Shown here one piece after another: positions 39,241 to 46,855 of a DNA stretch of 64,000 bases. The stretch is from [Clostridium] aerotolerans DSM 5434 (GTDB lineage Bacteria; Bacillota; Clostridia; Lachnospirales; Lachnospiraceae). Position numbers and translations under genes: made by a program. Under the pieces are notes generated by a model. That model made no database searches. It saw only the letters and a program-made list of their open reading frames with translations, and was not told the origin of the DNA. The stretch lies in NCBI RefSeq assembly GCF_000687555.1, contig NZ_JHWJ01000017.1, forward strand, positions 51,961-115,960. Direction: 5' to 3'. How positions within the stretch are numbered: the stretch's first letter is position 1; each line of letters starts with the position of its first letter.

Positions 39241-39393
39241 ATGGGAATGAAAGACAAGGTTACAAATAAGCTTCTTCAGGCAACCAGCGACAAGACTGAC
39301 TTAAATAAGAAGCTTCTTACTTTTAACAAATCATTCGTAGAAGTGAACAAAACACTAGGTGGGAATTCAGGGAAAAATAAGAAAAATAAATAA
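39241..39393 (+). CDS. Small basic hypothetical protein (50 aa)
   Basis: An ATG at 39241 opens a 50-codon frame rich in Lys, Asn and Thr: 'MGMKDKVTNKLLQATSDKTD', a middle 'LLTFNKSFVEVNKTLGG', and a basic GKNKKNK tail. It is preceded by a -10-like TATAAT (39208-39213) but only a weak ribosome site (AGGTG). No family is recognised and no membrane segment is seen. It could be a real small protein or part of the trmB-tRNA spacer. Confidence 0.4.
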   Translation: MGMKDKVTNKLLQATSDKTDLNKKLLTFNKSFVEVNKTLGGNSGKNKKNK

Positions 39394-39429
39394 AATCTAA
39401 AAAAGAGTAAATAATTTGTAAAAAAGGTG

Positions 39430-39458
39430 TTGACTTTTGTTGAATACGGTTATATAAT
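39430..39458 (+). promoter_or_regulatory. Promoter of tRNA-Lys
   Basis: TTGACT (39430-39435), a 17-base spacer and TATAAT (39453-39458). Confidence 0.85.
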
Positions 39459-39502
39459 TACACTCGTGCTTGAGACGAGAGCACATGAAAAACGAAAGAC
39501 AA

Positions 39503-39575
39503 GCGCCTTTAGCTCAGTTGGTAGAGCAGTAGACTCTTAATCTATTTGTCCGGGGTTCGAGCCCCCGAAGGCGCA
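39503..39575 (+). tRNA. tRNA-Lys (anticodon CTT)
   Basis: The acceptor stem GCGCCTT (39503-39509) pairs with AAGGCGC (39568-39574), discriminator A. The anticodon loop CTCTTAA gives anticodon CTT, and the T arm is CGGGG/CCCCG. CCA is not encoded. Its 3' half is duplicated at 42273, marking it as an integration site. Confidence 0.95.
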
Positions 39576-39626
39576 CTAAAAAAGTACTGGTTTTGCAGAC
39601 AGAGAGCTGCGGGGTCGGTGCTTTTC
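39534..39626 (+). repeat. attL-like copy (functional tRNA-Lys 3' half plus terminator)
   Basis: This stretch of the intact tRNA-Lys gene and its terminator recurs, with scattered substitutions, at 42273-42363. The two copies bound a 2.7-kb AT-rich island with integrase and transposase remnants. That is the arrangement left by tyrosine-recombinase integration into a tRNA 3' end. Confidence 0.75.
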
Positions 39627-39629
39627 CTT
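39581..39629 (+). terminator. Terminator of tRNA-Lys
   Basis: GTACTGGTTTTGCAG can pair along all 15 positions with CTGCGGGGTCGGTGC (many G-U pairs), followed by TTTTCC. Confidence 0.7.
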
Positions 39630-39870
39630 TGTGTAAAAATAATGGGTGAGAATCTATTTGTCCTTTTTGAAGGGCTTAATGTAAAAAAGTACTATACTGA
39701 CGGAGGCAAGCGTCGGAATAGTACTTCTTTTTGATTCTGAAAATATTATTTTATATATTTACTTCAATATAAATATAATGAGAAGCCAAAACACGCAGAT
39801 CGTACGTAGTTTTGTTTCGGATACTCTTGAATTTCTCTTTAGTAATTTCTTCCTGTTAATAATTTTACTT
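39630..39870. other. AT-rich edge of island 1, no gene seen
   Basis: Between the tRNA-Lys terminator and the HEPN-like gene. GC drops sharply compared with core genes. I see only short open frames overlapping the tRNA, which I reject. Confidence 0.4.
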
Positions 39871-40452
39871 TTAAAATTGATTCATTTCGTTATTCTTTAT
39901 TTCTTTAATTAGTTTTTCGTAAATAGCATTAATATTTTTAAATTTATTATTGTAAAAGTCTACTACTTCAAATATATTTAATCTGCCTCCAAGGAGATAT
40001 TCTCTTTTTGAAAAATCCATAATCGTACTAGTAGCGTCAGAAATATATCTTCGAGACTGATATTCATGCAGGAAATTTTGGGGACGAGTTTTTCCTTTCC
40101 CAACTATAAATTCATCATCATGTTCCCTCATATTTCGAATATCATCAATAGTTGTCTTACCCCAATTATTATAAATATCATTTCTTATGGCATCAAAATG
40201 ATTAAATTTTTTAAAGAAGTCGATCGATTTTGCTAATGCAATAATAAAAAAGTGCTCTTCCATGAAAATTCTAAACCTATTTCTTTCGGACTCCTGTCTA
40301 AATTTAGAAGCAAGAGATAACGAAAAATCATCTCCATACATGTCGTTAAAAATCATCATGTTGTTTTGGGCTGTTTCAATCGTCCTTTCTCCTTGAAAAA
40401 TAACAGCTTGCGCCCACTCTAAGGCCTTGTTTGCAAAATAATACTCCTCCAT
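39871..40452 (-). CDS. HEPN-like protein of integrated island
   Basis: The protein has 193 residues from the ATG at 40452, which follows GGAGG. It is all-helical and has an R-x4-H motif, 'DDIRNMREHDDEF' (Arg106-Asn107 ... His111), where Asn after Arg is the usual form of the HEPN ribonuclease signature. The gene is AT-rich and rare-codon-rich compared with its neighbours, indicating transfer. It lies inside the tRNA-Lys island, where HEPN nucleases often serve in defence or toxin roles. No obvious MNT antitoxin partner is adjacent. The assignment is by motif only; other helical families can show R-x4-H by chance. Confidence 0.5.
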   Translation of the reverse strand: MEEYYFANKALEWAQAVIFQGERTIETAQNNMMIFNDMYGDDFSLSLASKFRQESERNRFRIFMEEHFFIIALAKSIDFFKKFNHFDAIRNDIYNNWGKTTIDDIRNMREHDDEFIVGKGKTRPQNFLHEYQSRRYISDATSTIMDFSKREYLLGGRLNIFEVVDFYNNKFKNINAIYEKLIKEIKNNEMNQF

Positions 40453-40855
40453 AATATTCCTCCATTGTATATTTATATAACTAACACGGCATTTTCCTCT
40501 TCTCATCTAGATAGACTTGTATTTGAAGAAATAAGTTTAAGATTTTACAACGCTTCCTTTATTAATAAACACAGATATTATCTACATATTTACTCCCATT
40601 TGTTTTTCTTGTATTCACGTAAACTTCTCCATATTGCTATTACATTAAGCTAATGCTACCCTATTTAAATAAATGAATAATTCTATTTTAATTATACTAC
40701 AAGTGCAAAATCTTACAATAATTTTTAGAAATATCCAAACCAGGTCCTCGGCCGGGATGCTCTGGCAATTATGTAAGATTGATTCAGATACTTCTATTTT
40801 ATCTGTCGGAAAAAACATCCTCCAGCTTATATACATCTGCTTCCATCACGCGATA

Positions 40856-41080
40856 CTAGTTCGCCATTTTTACATAATCCCTAGTAATAGTCATATCACG
40901 AAGAAATTTCTGGTTTCCACCACCGACAAGATAGAAGACAGCAAATGTATGTCTTAATAAGTGCGGATGCAGCCTTTCAACACCAGCCTATTTTCTTATT
41001 CTGAAAAAGAGTTGTTCCAATACATTATAGTTAATAACTTCTGATCCGTTTATTTTAAGAATCAGTGCATCCATAGGTCT
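40856..41080 (-). pseudogene. Tyrosine recombinase C-terminal remnant
   Basis: The minus-strand frame gives 'AGVERLHPHLLRHTFAVFYL' followed by 'GGGNQKFLRDMTI' and a stop at 40856. HPHLLRHTFA is the H-x-x-R catalytic box of tyrosine recombinases. An in-frame TAG at 40988-40990 interrupts the domain. The N-terminal half and the C-terminal Tyr are not recognisable. It is probably the remains of the integrase that made island 1. Confidence 0.7.
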
Positions 41081-41322
41081 AACATTACGAGAATCTATAT
41101 AACTGCGAATGTATATTCGTAGGTGGTACTTCGCAGCAGCTTGCGGTCTATTATGATCCTATGATGATCCGGACAGCGGTTAATTTTGTACCGCATCAGG
41201 GGCCAGGCCATCTAGAGGGATGCTTTCAATTGGTTTTTATATTCCTGCTATAAAAAGTCAAAGAAAAAACTTAAGTTCTGTTCACAATATTTACATGTAT
41301 TAGTACTGTATTCCATTAGTTT

Positions 41323-41709
41323 TTAAAGTATAACCGGATACGATCTGGCTAATTTGATTCTTGCATCTTGTGTTTTAAACTACCAGTTTATTTTTATATA
41401 TTTTCTAGTCCGTTTTATGGTCTGAATAGGAACCTGTTTTTTGAAGCTGTCCAAACCTGAAAGTGGTTTACACAAAGCCTGGCGGCTCATAATCCCAATC
41501 TCAATTTCAGCCATATCCAACCAGTTTCCATGCTTTGAAGTGTAATGCCATTCGAAGAGTTCTGCCAGCCTGCACGTTTCTTCTGGCTGAAATGCCTAAT
41601 ACAGGGAGGCTGGTGAATGGTTATTGAGATTATCAGTGACAAGTATTATCTTTTCTGTTCTCGGATACAGTGCTAGAATTGTTAGTGTATTTTTGAATGC
41701 TTCCTCAAA
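41323..41709 (-). pseudogene. IS630-family transposase remnant
   Basis: The minus-strand frame shows the DDE-domain core 'YPRTEKIILVTDNLNNHSP', then 'EWHYTSKHGNWLDMAEIEIG' with the catalytic Glu, and 'SYPVIL' before a TAA at 41323. This is the C-terminal half of an IS630-type transposase. It is broken by in-frame TAG codons at 41596-41598 and 41380-41382. No terminal inverted repeats are visible and the N-terminal half is missing. Confidence 0.75.
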
Positions 41710-41918
41710 AAATGAAAGACCTAGAATTAGGACGTCTGGAAGATAAGGCTGAACAATATTCTATGTGAAAATCATCAGATTCAAAGATTGGATAAAAAAC
41801 AGATGCAATGTATCACATATAACTTCCTGATCGGAACAGCTACGGGCAACCAGGGAAACAAATTATGAAACAAAAGGGGGGAGCTCTCATAAACAGAGTT
41901 TACCTCTTCTAAAAAATG

Positions 41919-41947
41919 TAGACGAAACGCGAAAAAGGAAATATAAT
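41919..41947 (+). promoter_or_regulatory. Promoter of the small hydrophobic peptide (RNA I)
   Basis: TAGACG (41919-41924), a 17-base spacer and TATAAT (41942-41947). It would start an RNA near 41954 that ends at the hairpin 42097-42129, about 175 nt. Confidence 0.65.
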
Positions 41948-41958
41948 GTAATAGTTGT

Positions 41959-41987
41959 CCCCCCTATACCTAGCAACAGAGAGGGGG
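41959..41987 (+). promoter_or_regulatory. 5' hairpin sequestering the toxin ribosome site
   Basis: CCCCC (41959-41963) can pair with GGGGG (41983-41987), which is the core of the ribosome site GAGGGGG six bases before the ATG. This would keep the full-length mRNA poorly translated, as in known type I toxins. Confidence 0.6.
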
Positions 41988-42018
41988 TGTAACATGCATT
42001 ATATATTAAGTTTTTTAG
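41987..42018 (+). repeat. Direct repeat, copy 1 (toxin start region)
   Basis: GTGTAACATGCA, four extra bases, then ATATTAAGTTTTTTAG. It covers the start codon. All 28 non-inserted bases recur at 42135-42162. Confidence 0.85.
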
Positions 42019-42089
42019 TTTCGATTATGGCGGCTGTAGTTAGCTACTACATACGTAAATGGTTAGATCGAAACGGTAAGGACAACTAA
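41994..42089 (+). CDS. 31-aa hydrophobic peptide, candidate type I toxin
   Basis: The peptide opens 'MHYILSFLVSIMAAVVSYYI', a single membrane helix, and ends with the charged tail RKWLDRNGKDN. That is the architecture of Fst/Ldr/TxpA-type toxins: a short membrane peptide with a polar C-terminus. It has its own promoter, a sequestered ribosome site (GAGGGGG) and a terminator. A convergent promoter downstream would make an antisense RNA overlapping both the terminator and, through a direct repeat, the start region. I do not recognise the peptide family by name. It lies in island 1, consistent with a maintenance module. Confidence 0.65.
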   Translation: MHYILSFLVSIMAAVVSYYIRKWLDRNGKDN

Positions 42090-42096
42090 CCTAAAT

Positions 42097-42129
42097 GAAA
42101 CCCTAGGAATTCGCACTTCCTAGGGTTTC
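42097..42129. terminator. Shared bidirectional terminator of toxin and antisense RNAs
   Basis: A perfect 13-bp stem (42097-42109 with 42117-42129) with a 7-base loop. T-runs are short on both sides. It sits between the convergent promoters, as in par/fst loci. Confidence 0.75.
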
Positions 42130-42134
42130 GCTTT

Positions 42135-42162
42135 GTGTAACATGCAATATTAAGTTTTTTAG
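42135..42162 (+). repeat. Direct repeat, copy 2 (antisense RNA 5' region)
   Basis: 28 contiguous bases identical to copy 1 apart from its 4-base insertion. On the minus strand it forms the 5' part of the predicted antisense RNA, making it complementary to the toxin start region. Confidence 0.85.
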
Positions 42163-42170
42163 CTATCTTT

Positions 42171-42199
42171 ATAGTACACCAAAAAAATAAAGATGTCAA
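42171..42199 (-). promoter_or_regulatory. Antisense RNA promoter
   Basis: On the minus strand, TTGACA (42194-42199) and TACTAT (42171-42176) are separated by exactly 17 bases. This -35 is a perfect consensus, stronger than the toxin's. Confidence 0.8.
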
Positions 42200-42272
42200 C
42201 TGTGCCACCACCTCGATTTTCGCACTGATTAACGGCTGCGGCTCTCGAAACGAGTACAAAACATCAACAATC

Positions 42273-42363
42273 CTCTTAATCGTTTGTCCGGAATTCGAGA
42301 CCCCGTAGGCGCACTAAAAAGTACTGGTTTTGCAGACAGAGTGCTGCGTGATCGGTGTTTTCA
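42273..42363 (+). repeat. attR-like degenerate tRNA-Lys 3' copy
   Basis: CTCTTAATC, then TTTGTCCGG, TTCGAG, AGGCGCACTAAAAA and the terminator stem GTACTGGTTTTGCAG repeat the 3' half of tRNA-Lys and its terminator with about ten substitutions. The 5' half of the tRNA is absent, so this is not a tRNA gene. Confidence 0.75.
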
Positions 42364-42410
42364 TTTTTTAAAAAATAAATTATTGATTCGATAATTTCAA
42401 AGTCATTACA

Positions 42411-42566
42411 GCTCTGGTTTTGGGTTTTTTAGATGAGCAATGTCGCTGGGGAAGAAATCAATATTTTCATAATGCAGGATATGATATGCCTGCAATAGAG
42501 AAACTGGCGATGGGGAAAGTGTTCTATGACTCCATGCCGGTTTTTTATTGCTTTAATGCGATTTAG
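42411..42566 (+). pseudogene. Decayed coding fragment, possibly sulfatase-like
   Basis: An open 51-codon stretch reads 'ALVLGFLDEQCRWGRNQYFH', then 'NAGYDMPAIEKLA', and ends in TAG. The order 'DEQ-R-G', 'TP-I-KLA' is reminiscent of a sulfatase N-terminus. There is no start codon with a ribosome site. Very uncertain. Confidence 0.2.
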
Positions 42567-43228
42567 GAACCTCTTCTTACTATAATAATGGGACTTGGTT
42601 CATGCTATCGAATAAAATGGGAGATAACAAGCATAATAGCCTTAAGAAGATGTAATTCTCATGTGGTTATCTTGTCTTAAGAAAGAGCCATAGGGAGCAT
42701 GAAAAACCAACAAGTGAAATACTCCCATAAAAGCATATCGAATTAAGAATTATTAAGCTGTGCTCCCGTCATTTTTTATTTCCAGTAAAATATTTATAAA
42801 CAGTAAGGCTAATTTAAGCTTATGTTAATTTAAAAGGCTTATTTATATGTTCCATTTAATAAGAAGAAAGGGTGTTAAAACTAATATATTCCCTTAGGGA
42901 GCATTTGTAGGATTTGTTATGGGGATGGAAAATACCGTGATTCATCGTATCTTTTTTTTCCATCAAATAAGTCTCTGGGATACCTTGCTTCGTAAGTAAT
43001 GACGGTTAAATTTTATGTTATAAAAAAAACATAGTCATTTTTCATAAAATATAAAACAAAAAATTGTGATAAATCCTAGAAAATTGAATCTTAAAATCCC
43101 GACTTTACTTTTTTATTACATTTTAATTAAAAATATTGATAATAAAACCTGGATTATAACTGTTTAAGTTGTTTTAAATGTTCAAACAATAACCCGCATT
43201 AACAAGATGTTACGAAATACCCAAAAAG
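42567..43228. other. AT-rich stretch without recognisable genes
   Basis: No frame longer than about 50 codons, no tRNA-like fold and no clear repeat. It probably belongs to decayed island sequence and the upstream region of the atp operon. Confidence 0.4.
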
Positions 43229-43257
43229 TTGACAATTTTCGCGGTTGAAAGTATGAT
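43229..43257 (+). promoter_or_regulatory. Promoter of the F-type ATP synthase operon
   Basis: TTGACA (43229-43234), a 17-base spacer and TATGAT (43252-43257). The leader (from ~43264) contains a hairpin AATTGTAT/ATACAATT (43277-43284 with 43293-43300) followed by TT, which might modulate transcription. Confidence 0.8.
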
Positions 43258-43354
43258 ACACCATATACCTCCAGGGAATTGTATGTCCAAAAATACAATT
43301 TTAAAAAGAGGATAAACAATATAAAAAAGAGAAAGGCTGTCTCTAAGAAAGGAA

Positions 43355-44050
43355 GTGAGCATTACGGAGGATTTAGCAGAGAAGTTAATGGAAGAACTTA
43401 ACTGCGAAACGGTATTTACCATCCCGGTATTCGGAGGAATTGGTATCTCGGAATCTGTTGTGGTAACGTGGGTTATCATGGCGGCCCTGACGCTGCTTTC
43501 CATTATATTTGTCAGGAACTTAAAGGTTGAGAACCCTGGAAGGAAGCAGCAGGTACTGGAGTTGGCGGTCGGTGGTCTTTATGGTTTTTTTGATGACCTG
43601 ATTGGTGAAGAAGGAAGACGTTATATTCCCTACCTTGTGTCTGTGGCAATTTACATCGGTGTTGCGAATCTCATTGGTTTGCTAGGGCTTAAACCGCCTA
43701 CCAAGGATTTAAATGCCACCGCAGCGCTTGCTATTATAAGCATTCTGCTGATTGAATATGCAAGCTTTCACAAGAAAGGCCTTAAAGGCTTTATTAAAGG
43801 CTTTGCGGAGCCGGTCGCGATTATCGCGCCGATCAATATCCTGGAACTGTTTATCAAACCGCTTTCCTTGTGTATGCGATTGTTTGGTAATGTTTTAGGA
43901 GCGTTCGTTGTTATGGAGCTTATAAAGCTGATCGTTCCGGCGATCATTCCAATTCCGTTTTCAATGTATTTTGACATTTTTGACGGATTGATCCAGGCGT
44001 ATGTATTTGTATTTTTGACGGCTCTTTTCATCAAGGAGTCAGTGGAGTAA
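43355..44050 (+). CDS. atpB: F-type ATP synthase subunit a
   Basis: The protein has 231 residues and five to six membrane helices. The ion-channel helix contains the essential Arg in 'LSLCMRLFGNVLGAFVVMEL', and the last helix carries 'FDGLIQAYVFVFLTALFI'. GTG at 43355 directly abuts AAAGGAA; an ATG at 43388 is an alternative and would give 220 residues. It is the first gene of the operon; no atpI (uncI) precedes it. Confidence 0.93.
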   Translation: MSITEDLAEKLMEELNCETVFTIPVFGGIGISESVVVTWVIMAALTLLSIIFVRNLKVENPGRKQQVLELAVGGLYGFFDDLIGEEGRRYIPYLVSVAIYIGVANLIGLLGLKPPTKDLNATAALAIISILLIEYASFHKKGLKGFIKGFAEPVAIIAPINILELFIKPLSLCMRLFGNVLGAFVVMELIKLIVPAIIPIPFSMYFDIFDGLIQAYVFVFLTALFIKESVE

Positions 44051-44080
44051 AACTAGTTTAAATTAAAAGGAGAGATTATT

Positions 44081-44299
44081 ATGTTTACAGCTATTGGAGC
44101 AGGACTCGCAGTATTAACAGGTTTAGGTGCAGGTATTGGTATCGGTTTAGCAACCGCTAAGTCCGTAGATGCTATTGCTAGACAGCCAGAAGCAGACGGC
44201 AAGATCAGCAAGGCTCTCTTATTAGGTTGTGCTCTTGCAGAGGCAACTGCTATTTACGGTTTCGTTATTGCCCTTCTTATCATCTTATTCCTCAAATAA
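44081..44299 (+). CDS. atpE: F-type ATP synthase subunit c
   Basis: The protein has 72 residues in two membrane helices joined by the 'ARQPEADGKI' loop. The ion-binding carboxylate is Glu54 in 'LAEATAIYGFV'. The Gln in helix 1 and the Ser after the Glu, which mark Na+-binding c subunits such as that of Ilyobacter, are replaced here by Ile and Ala. That favours H+ coupling, though this is inference. AAAAGGAGA precedes the ATG. Confidence 0.96.
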   Translation: MFTAIGAGLAVLTGLGAGIGIGLATAKSVDAIARQPEADGKISKALLLGCALAEATAIYGFVIALLIILFLK

Positions 44300-44353
44300 T
44301 GCCTGAAATCAGGATTCGATTGGAAAATATAAATAGAAAGGCAGGCGGTAGAG

Positions 44354-44854
44354 ATGCTTAGACTGGATATGAACGTTGTGTTTAATATGTTGAATCTTAT
44401 TGTCCTGTATCTTTTGCTAAGGCATTTCCTGATTAAGCCGGTTATGGAAGTAATGAATAAGCGGCAGGCGATGATTGAGAACAGCATTTCAAATGCCAAA
44501 AATTCTGAGGGCCAGGCAGCAGAGATGAAAAAGCAGTATGAAGATAAGCTGGCTGAATCCTCAAAAGAAGGATTAAAGATTATCGAAGAAGCAAAAAATC
44601 AGGCCAAGGTTCAATATGACCGTATTTTAGAGAATGCGGAAGAAGAGGCTGGCCGGGTGATTGGAGAAGCACAGAGAAAAGCGGAAGCCGATCAGGAAAA
44701 AGCGCTTAACGAAGCCAAGGCTCAGATTGCCGGCTTAGTAATCGCAGCGGCGGCAAAGGTAGTCAATCAGGAAGCGAGTGCCATGGCAAACAAGGCGCTT
44801 TATGATTCATTTATAGCAGAAGCAGGTGATTCTCATGATGCAGGCAGCAATTAA
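44354..44854 (+). CDS. atpF: F-type ATP synthase subunit b
   Basis: The protein has 166 residues. A membrane helix near the N-terminus ('NVVFNMLNLIVLYLLLRHFL') is followed by a long charged coiled coil ('QAAEMKKQYEDKLAESSKEG', 'GEAQRKAEADQEKALNEAKA') forming the peripheral stalk. The ribosome site is AGGCGG. Its end overlaps the delta gene by 20 bases. Confidence 0.94.
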   Translation: MLRLDMNVVFNMLNLIVLYLLLRHFLIKPVMEVMNKRQAMIENSISNAKNSEGQAAEMKKQYEDKLAESSKEGLKIIEEAKNQAKVQYDRILENAEEEAGRVIGEAQRKAEADQEKALNEAKAQIAGLVIAAAAKVVNQEASAMANKALYDSFIAEAGDSHDAGSN

Positions 44855-45338
44855 TTACGGACGGGTTCTTTTTGAACTTTCCATTTCCCAGACGGCCATA
44901 GAGGAGACGGCTCTGGCGCTAAAGACAGTGCCGGAGCTTAAGCGTGCCTTAAGCAGCCCTGTGATTCCAAAGGGCAGCAAGCATAAGGTGATTGAGCGCG
45001 TGTTTCCAAAAGAGATGATAACCTTTTTAAAGGTGATCGTGGACCGGAGAGATATGGACCTTGCAGATGATATCTTCGAGGCGTATCGTACACGGGTAGC
45101 GGAGGAAGAGGGAGTTTTAGAGGCTTCCCTTTACTATGTTACGGAACCGGAAGAAGCACAGCTTCAGGAAATTAAGGCGATGCTTTGCAAAAAGTACGAG
45201 AAGAAGGACATAAGACTCCGCTTGATCGAAGACCCCGGTTTAATCGGTGGATTCATCATCCGTGTAGGAGATGTGGAGACTGACTGGAGCTTAAAGGGAC
45301 GTCTGAGACAATTAGAACAAAAAATAATGCGGAGGTGA
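44835..45338 (+). CDS. atpH: F-type ATP synthase subunit delta
   Basis: The protein has 167 residues from the ATG at 44835 (AGGTG upstream); GTG at 44826 is less likely. The family pattern is present: '[14 protein letters not shown]' at the N-terminus and '[28 protein letters not shown]' at the C-terminus. It joins the peripheral stalk to the head. It overlaps atpF, and atpA starts six bases after it. Confidence 0.93.
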   Translation: MMQAAINYGRVLFELSISQTAIEETALALKTVPELKRALSSPVIPKGSKHKVIERVFPKEMITFLKVIVDRRDMDLADDIFEAYRTRVAEEEGVLEASLYYVTEPEEAQLQEIKAMLCKKYEKKDIRLRLIEDPGLIGGFIIRVGDVETDWSLKGRLRQLEQKIMRR

Positions 45339-45343
45339 AAAAC

Positions 45344-46852
45344 GTGGCTTCCATCAATTCAGATGAAATTATTTCAATATTGAGAAGTGAAATTGCAGAT
45401 TATGACGCTCATGCCAGGGACCAGGAAGTGGGAACTGTAATAAGCGTTGGAGACGGCATTGCAACGGTATATGGTATTGACCATGCGATGTACGGAGAAA
45501 TCGTTGTATTTGATAATGGAATTAAAGGAATGGTTCAGGATATCAGAAGAGAAGATATCGGATGCATCCTCTTTGGTTCTGACCGAGAAGTAAAAGAAGG
45601 TTCTAAAGTAACAAGAACCAAAAAACGTGCAGGTATTCCGGTAGGTGATAAGTTCGTAGGAAGAGTTGTAAACTCTCTTGGAGCTCCTATCGATGGAAAG
45701 GGTGAAATCGTTTCTGACGATTACCGTCCCATTGAAAATGAAGCACCTGGCATCGTTGACCGTAAGAGCGTATCCGTTCCTATGGAAACAGGTATTCTTG
45801 CCATTGACTCCATGTTCCCTATCGGACGTGGACAGCGTGAGCTTATCATCGGCGACCGCCAGACTGGTAAGACCTCCATCGCTATTGATGCGATCTTAAA
45901 CCAGAAGGGGAAAGATGTGATCTGTGTTTATGTTGCAATCGGCCAGAAGGCTTCTACCGTTGCAAAGCTTGTTAACACTTTATCACATTACGGCGCTCTG
46001 GAATATACCATCGTGGTAAATTCTTCCGCAAGCGAACCAGCACCCCTTCAGTACATTGCACCTTATTCCGGAACAGCTCTTGCAGAGTATTTCATGCATA
46101 AGGGAAAAGATGTTCTGATCGTTTACGATGATTTATCCAAGCACGCAGTGGCTTACCGTTCCCTGTCACTGCTTTTAGAGCGTTCTCCCGGACGTGAGGC
46201 ATATCCTGGTGACGTTTTCTATCTTCATTCCAGACTGCTGGAGCGTTCCAGCCGCTTAAAGGAAGAACTTGGAGGAGGTTCCATTACCGCTCTTCCAATC
46301 ATTGAAACTCAGGCAGGAGACGTATCTGCCTACATTCCAACCAATGTTATCTCCATTACTGACGGACAGATATTCCTGGAGAGTGATCTTTTCTTCTCCG
46401 GTATGAGACCGGCTGTTAACGTTGGTCTTTCCGTATCCCGAGTTGGTGGTGCGGCTCAGACTAAGGCTATGAAAAAGGCAGCAGGAAGCATTCGTATCGA
46501 TCTGGCTCAGTGTCGTGAGATGGAAGTATTTACCCAGTTCAGTTCTGATCTGGATGCAGCGACAAAGGAGCAGATCCAATACGGAAGAGGACTGACAGAG
46601 CTGTTAAAGCAGCCTTTATGTCATCCTTTAAGCCTTCATGCTCAGGTTATCAGCCTGCTTGTTGCTAACAATCGTCTTCTTATTGATGTTGAAGTTTCAA
46701 AGATCAAGGCATTCCAGAGAGATATGCTTGATTACTTTGAAAATGCACATCCGGAGATTGTCAAGGAGATTGAAGAGACGAAGGCCATCTCTGATGAGCT
46801 TAAGCAGAAGATCCTTGATACAGCGGTTGAATTTAAACAGAAACGGGTGTAA
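45344..46852 (+). CDS. atpA: F-type ATP synthase subunit alpha
   Basis: The protein has 502 residues from the GTG at 45344, eight bases after GGAGGT; the GTG at 45335 lies inside that ribosome site. Walker A is '[14 protein letters not shown]', and the alpha signature '[17 protein letters not shown]' with the arginine finger is intact. It is the regulatory, non-catalytic head subunit. Confidence 0.97.
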   Translation: MASINSDEIISILRSEIADYDAHARDQEVGTVISVGDGIATVYGIDHAMYGEIVVFDNGIKGMVQDIRREDIGCILFGSDREVKEGSKVTRTKKRAGIPVGDKFVGRVVNSLGAPIDGKGEIVSDDYRPIENEAPGIVDRKSVSVPMETGILAIDSMFPIGRGQRELIIGDRQTGKTSIAIDAILNQKGKDVICVYVAIGQKASTVAKLVNTLSHYGALEYTIVVNSSASEPAPLQYIAPYSGTALAEYFMHKGKDVLIVYDDLSKHAVAYRSLSLLLERSPGREAYPGDVFYLHSRLLERSSRLKEELGGGSITALPIIETQAGDVSAYIPTNVISITDGQIFLESDLFFSGMRPAVNVGLSVSRVGGAAQTKAMKKAAGSIRIDLAQCREMEVFTQFSSDLDAATKEQIQYGRGLTELLKQPLCHPLSLHAQVISLLVANNRLLIDVEVSKIKAFQRDMLDYFENAHPEIVKEIEETKAISDELKQKILDTAVEFKQKRV

Positions 46853-46855
46853 GAT

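Larger units (their letters stand above)
42097..42164 (-). ncRNA. Predicted antisense antitoxin RNA (RNA II-like)
   Basis: A promoter at 42171-42199 points leftward and would start an RNA near 42164. It would cross direct-repeat copy 2 and end at the shared hairpin, about 68 nt. Its 5' part is complementary to the toxin start region and its 3' part to the toxin terminator. This is the layout and size of RNA II in the pAD1 par system. It is predicted from sequence only. Confidence 0.6.

Noticed and set aside
39546..39734. Plus-strand 62-aa ORF overlapping tRNA-Lys
   Set aside because: It begins inside the tRNA and runs through its terminator.
40645..40957. Short ORFs on both strands in island 1
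   Set aside because: No ribosome sites, AT-driven composition, and they overlap the integrase remnant or each other.
41323..41763. Intact IS630 element
   Set aside because: The transposase lacks its N-terminal half, has in-frame stops, and no terminal inverted repeats or TA duplication could be found.
42273..42315. Second tRNA-Lys gene
   Set aside because: Only the sequence from the anticodon loop onward is present, with substitutions in the T arm; the acceptor 5' strand and D arm are missing.
44081..44299. Na+-specific F-type c ring
   Set aside because: The helix-1 Gln and the Ser after the key Glu, which define Na+ sites, are replaced by Ile and Ala.
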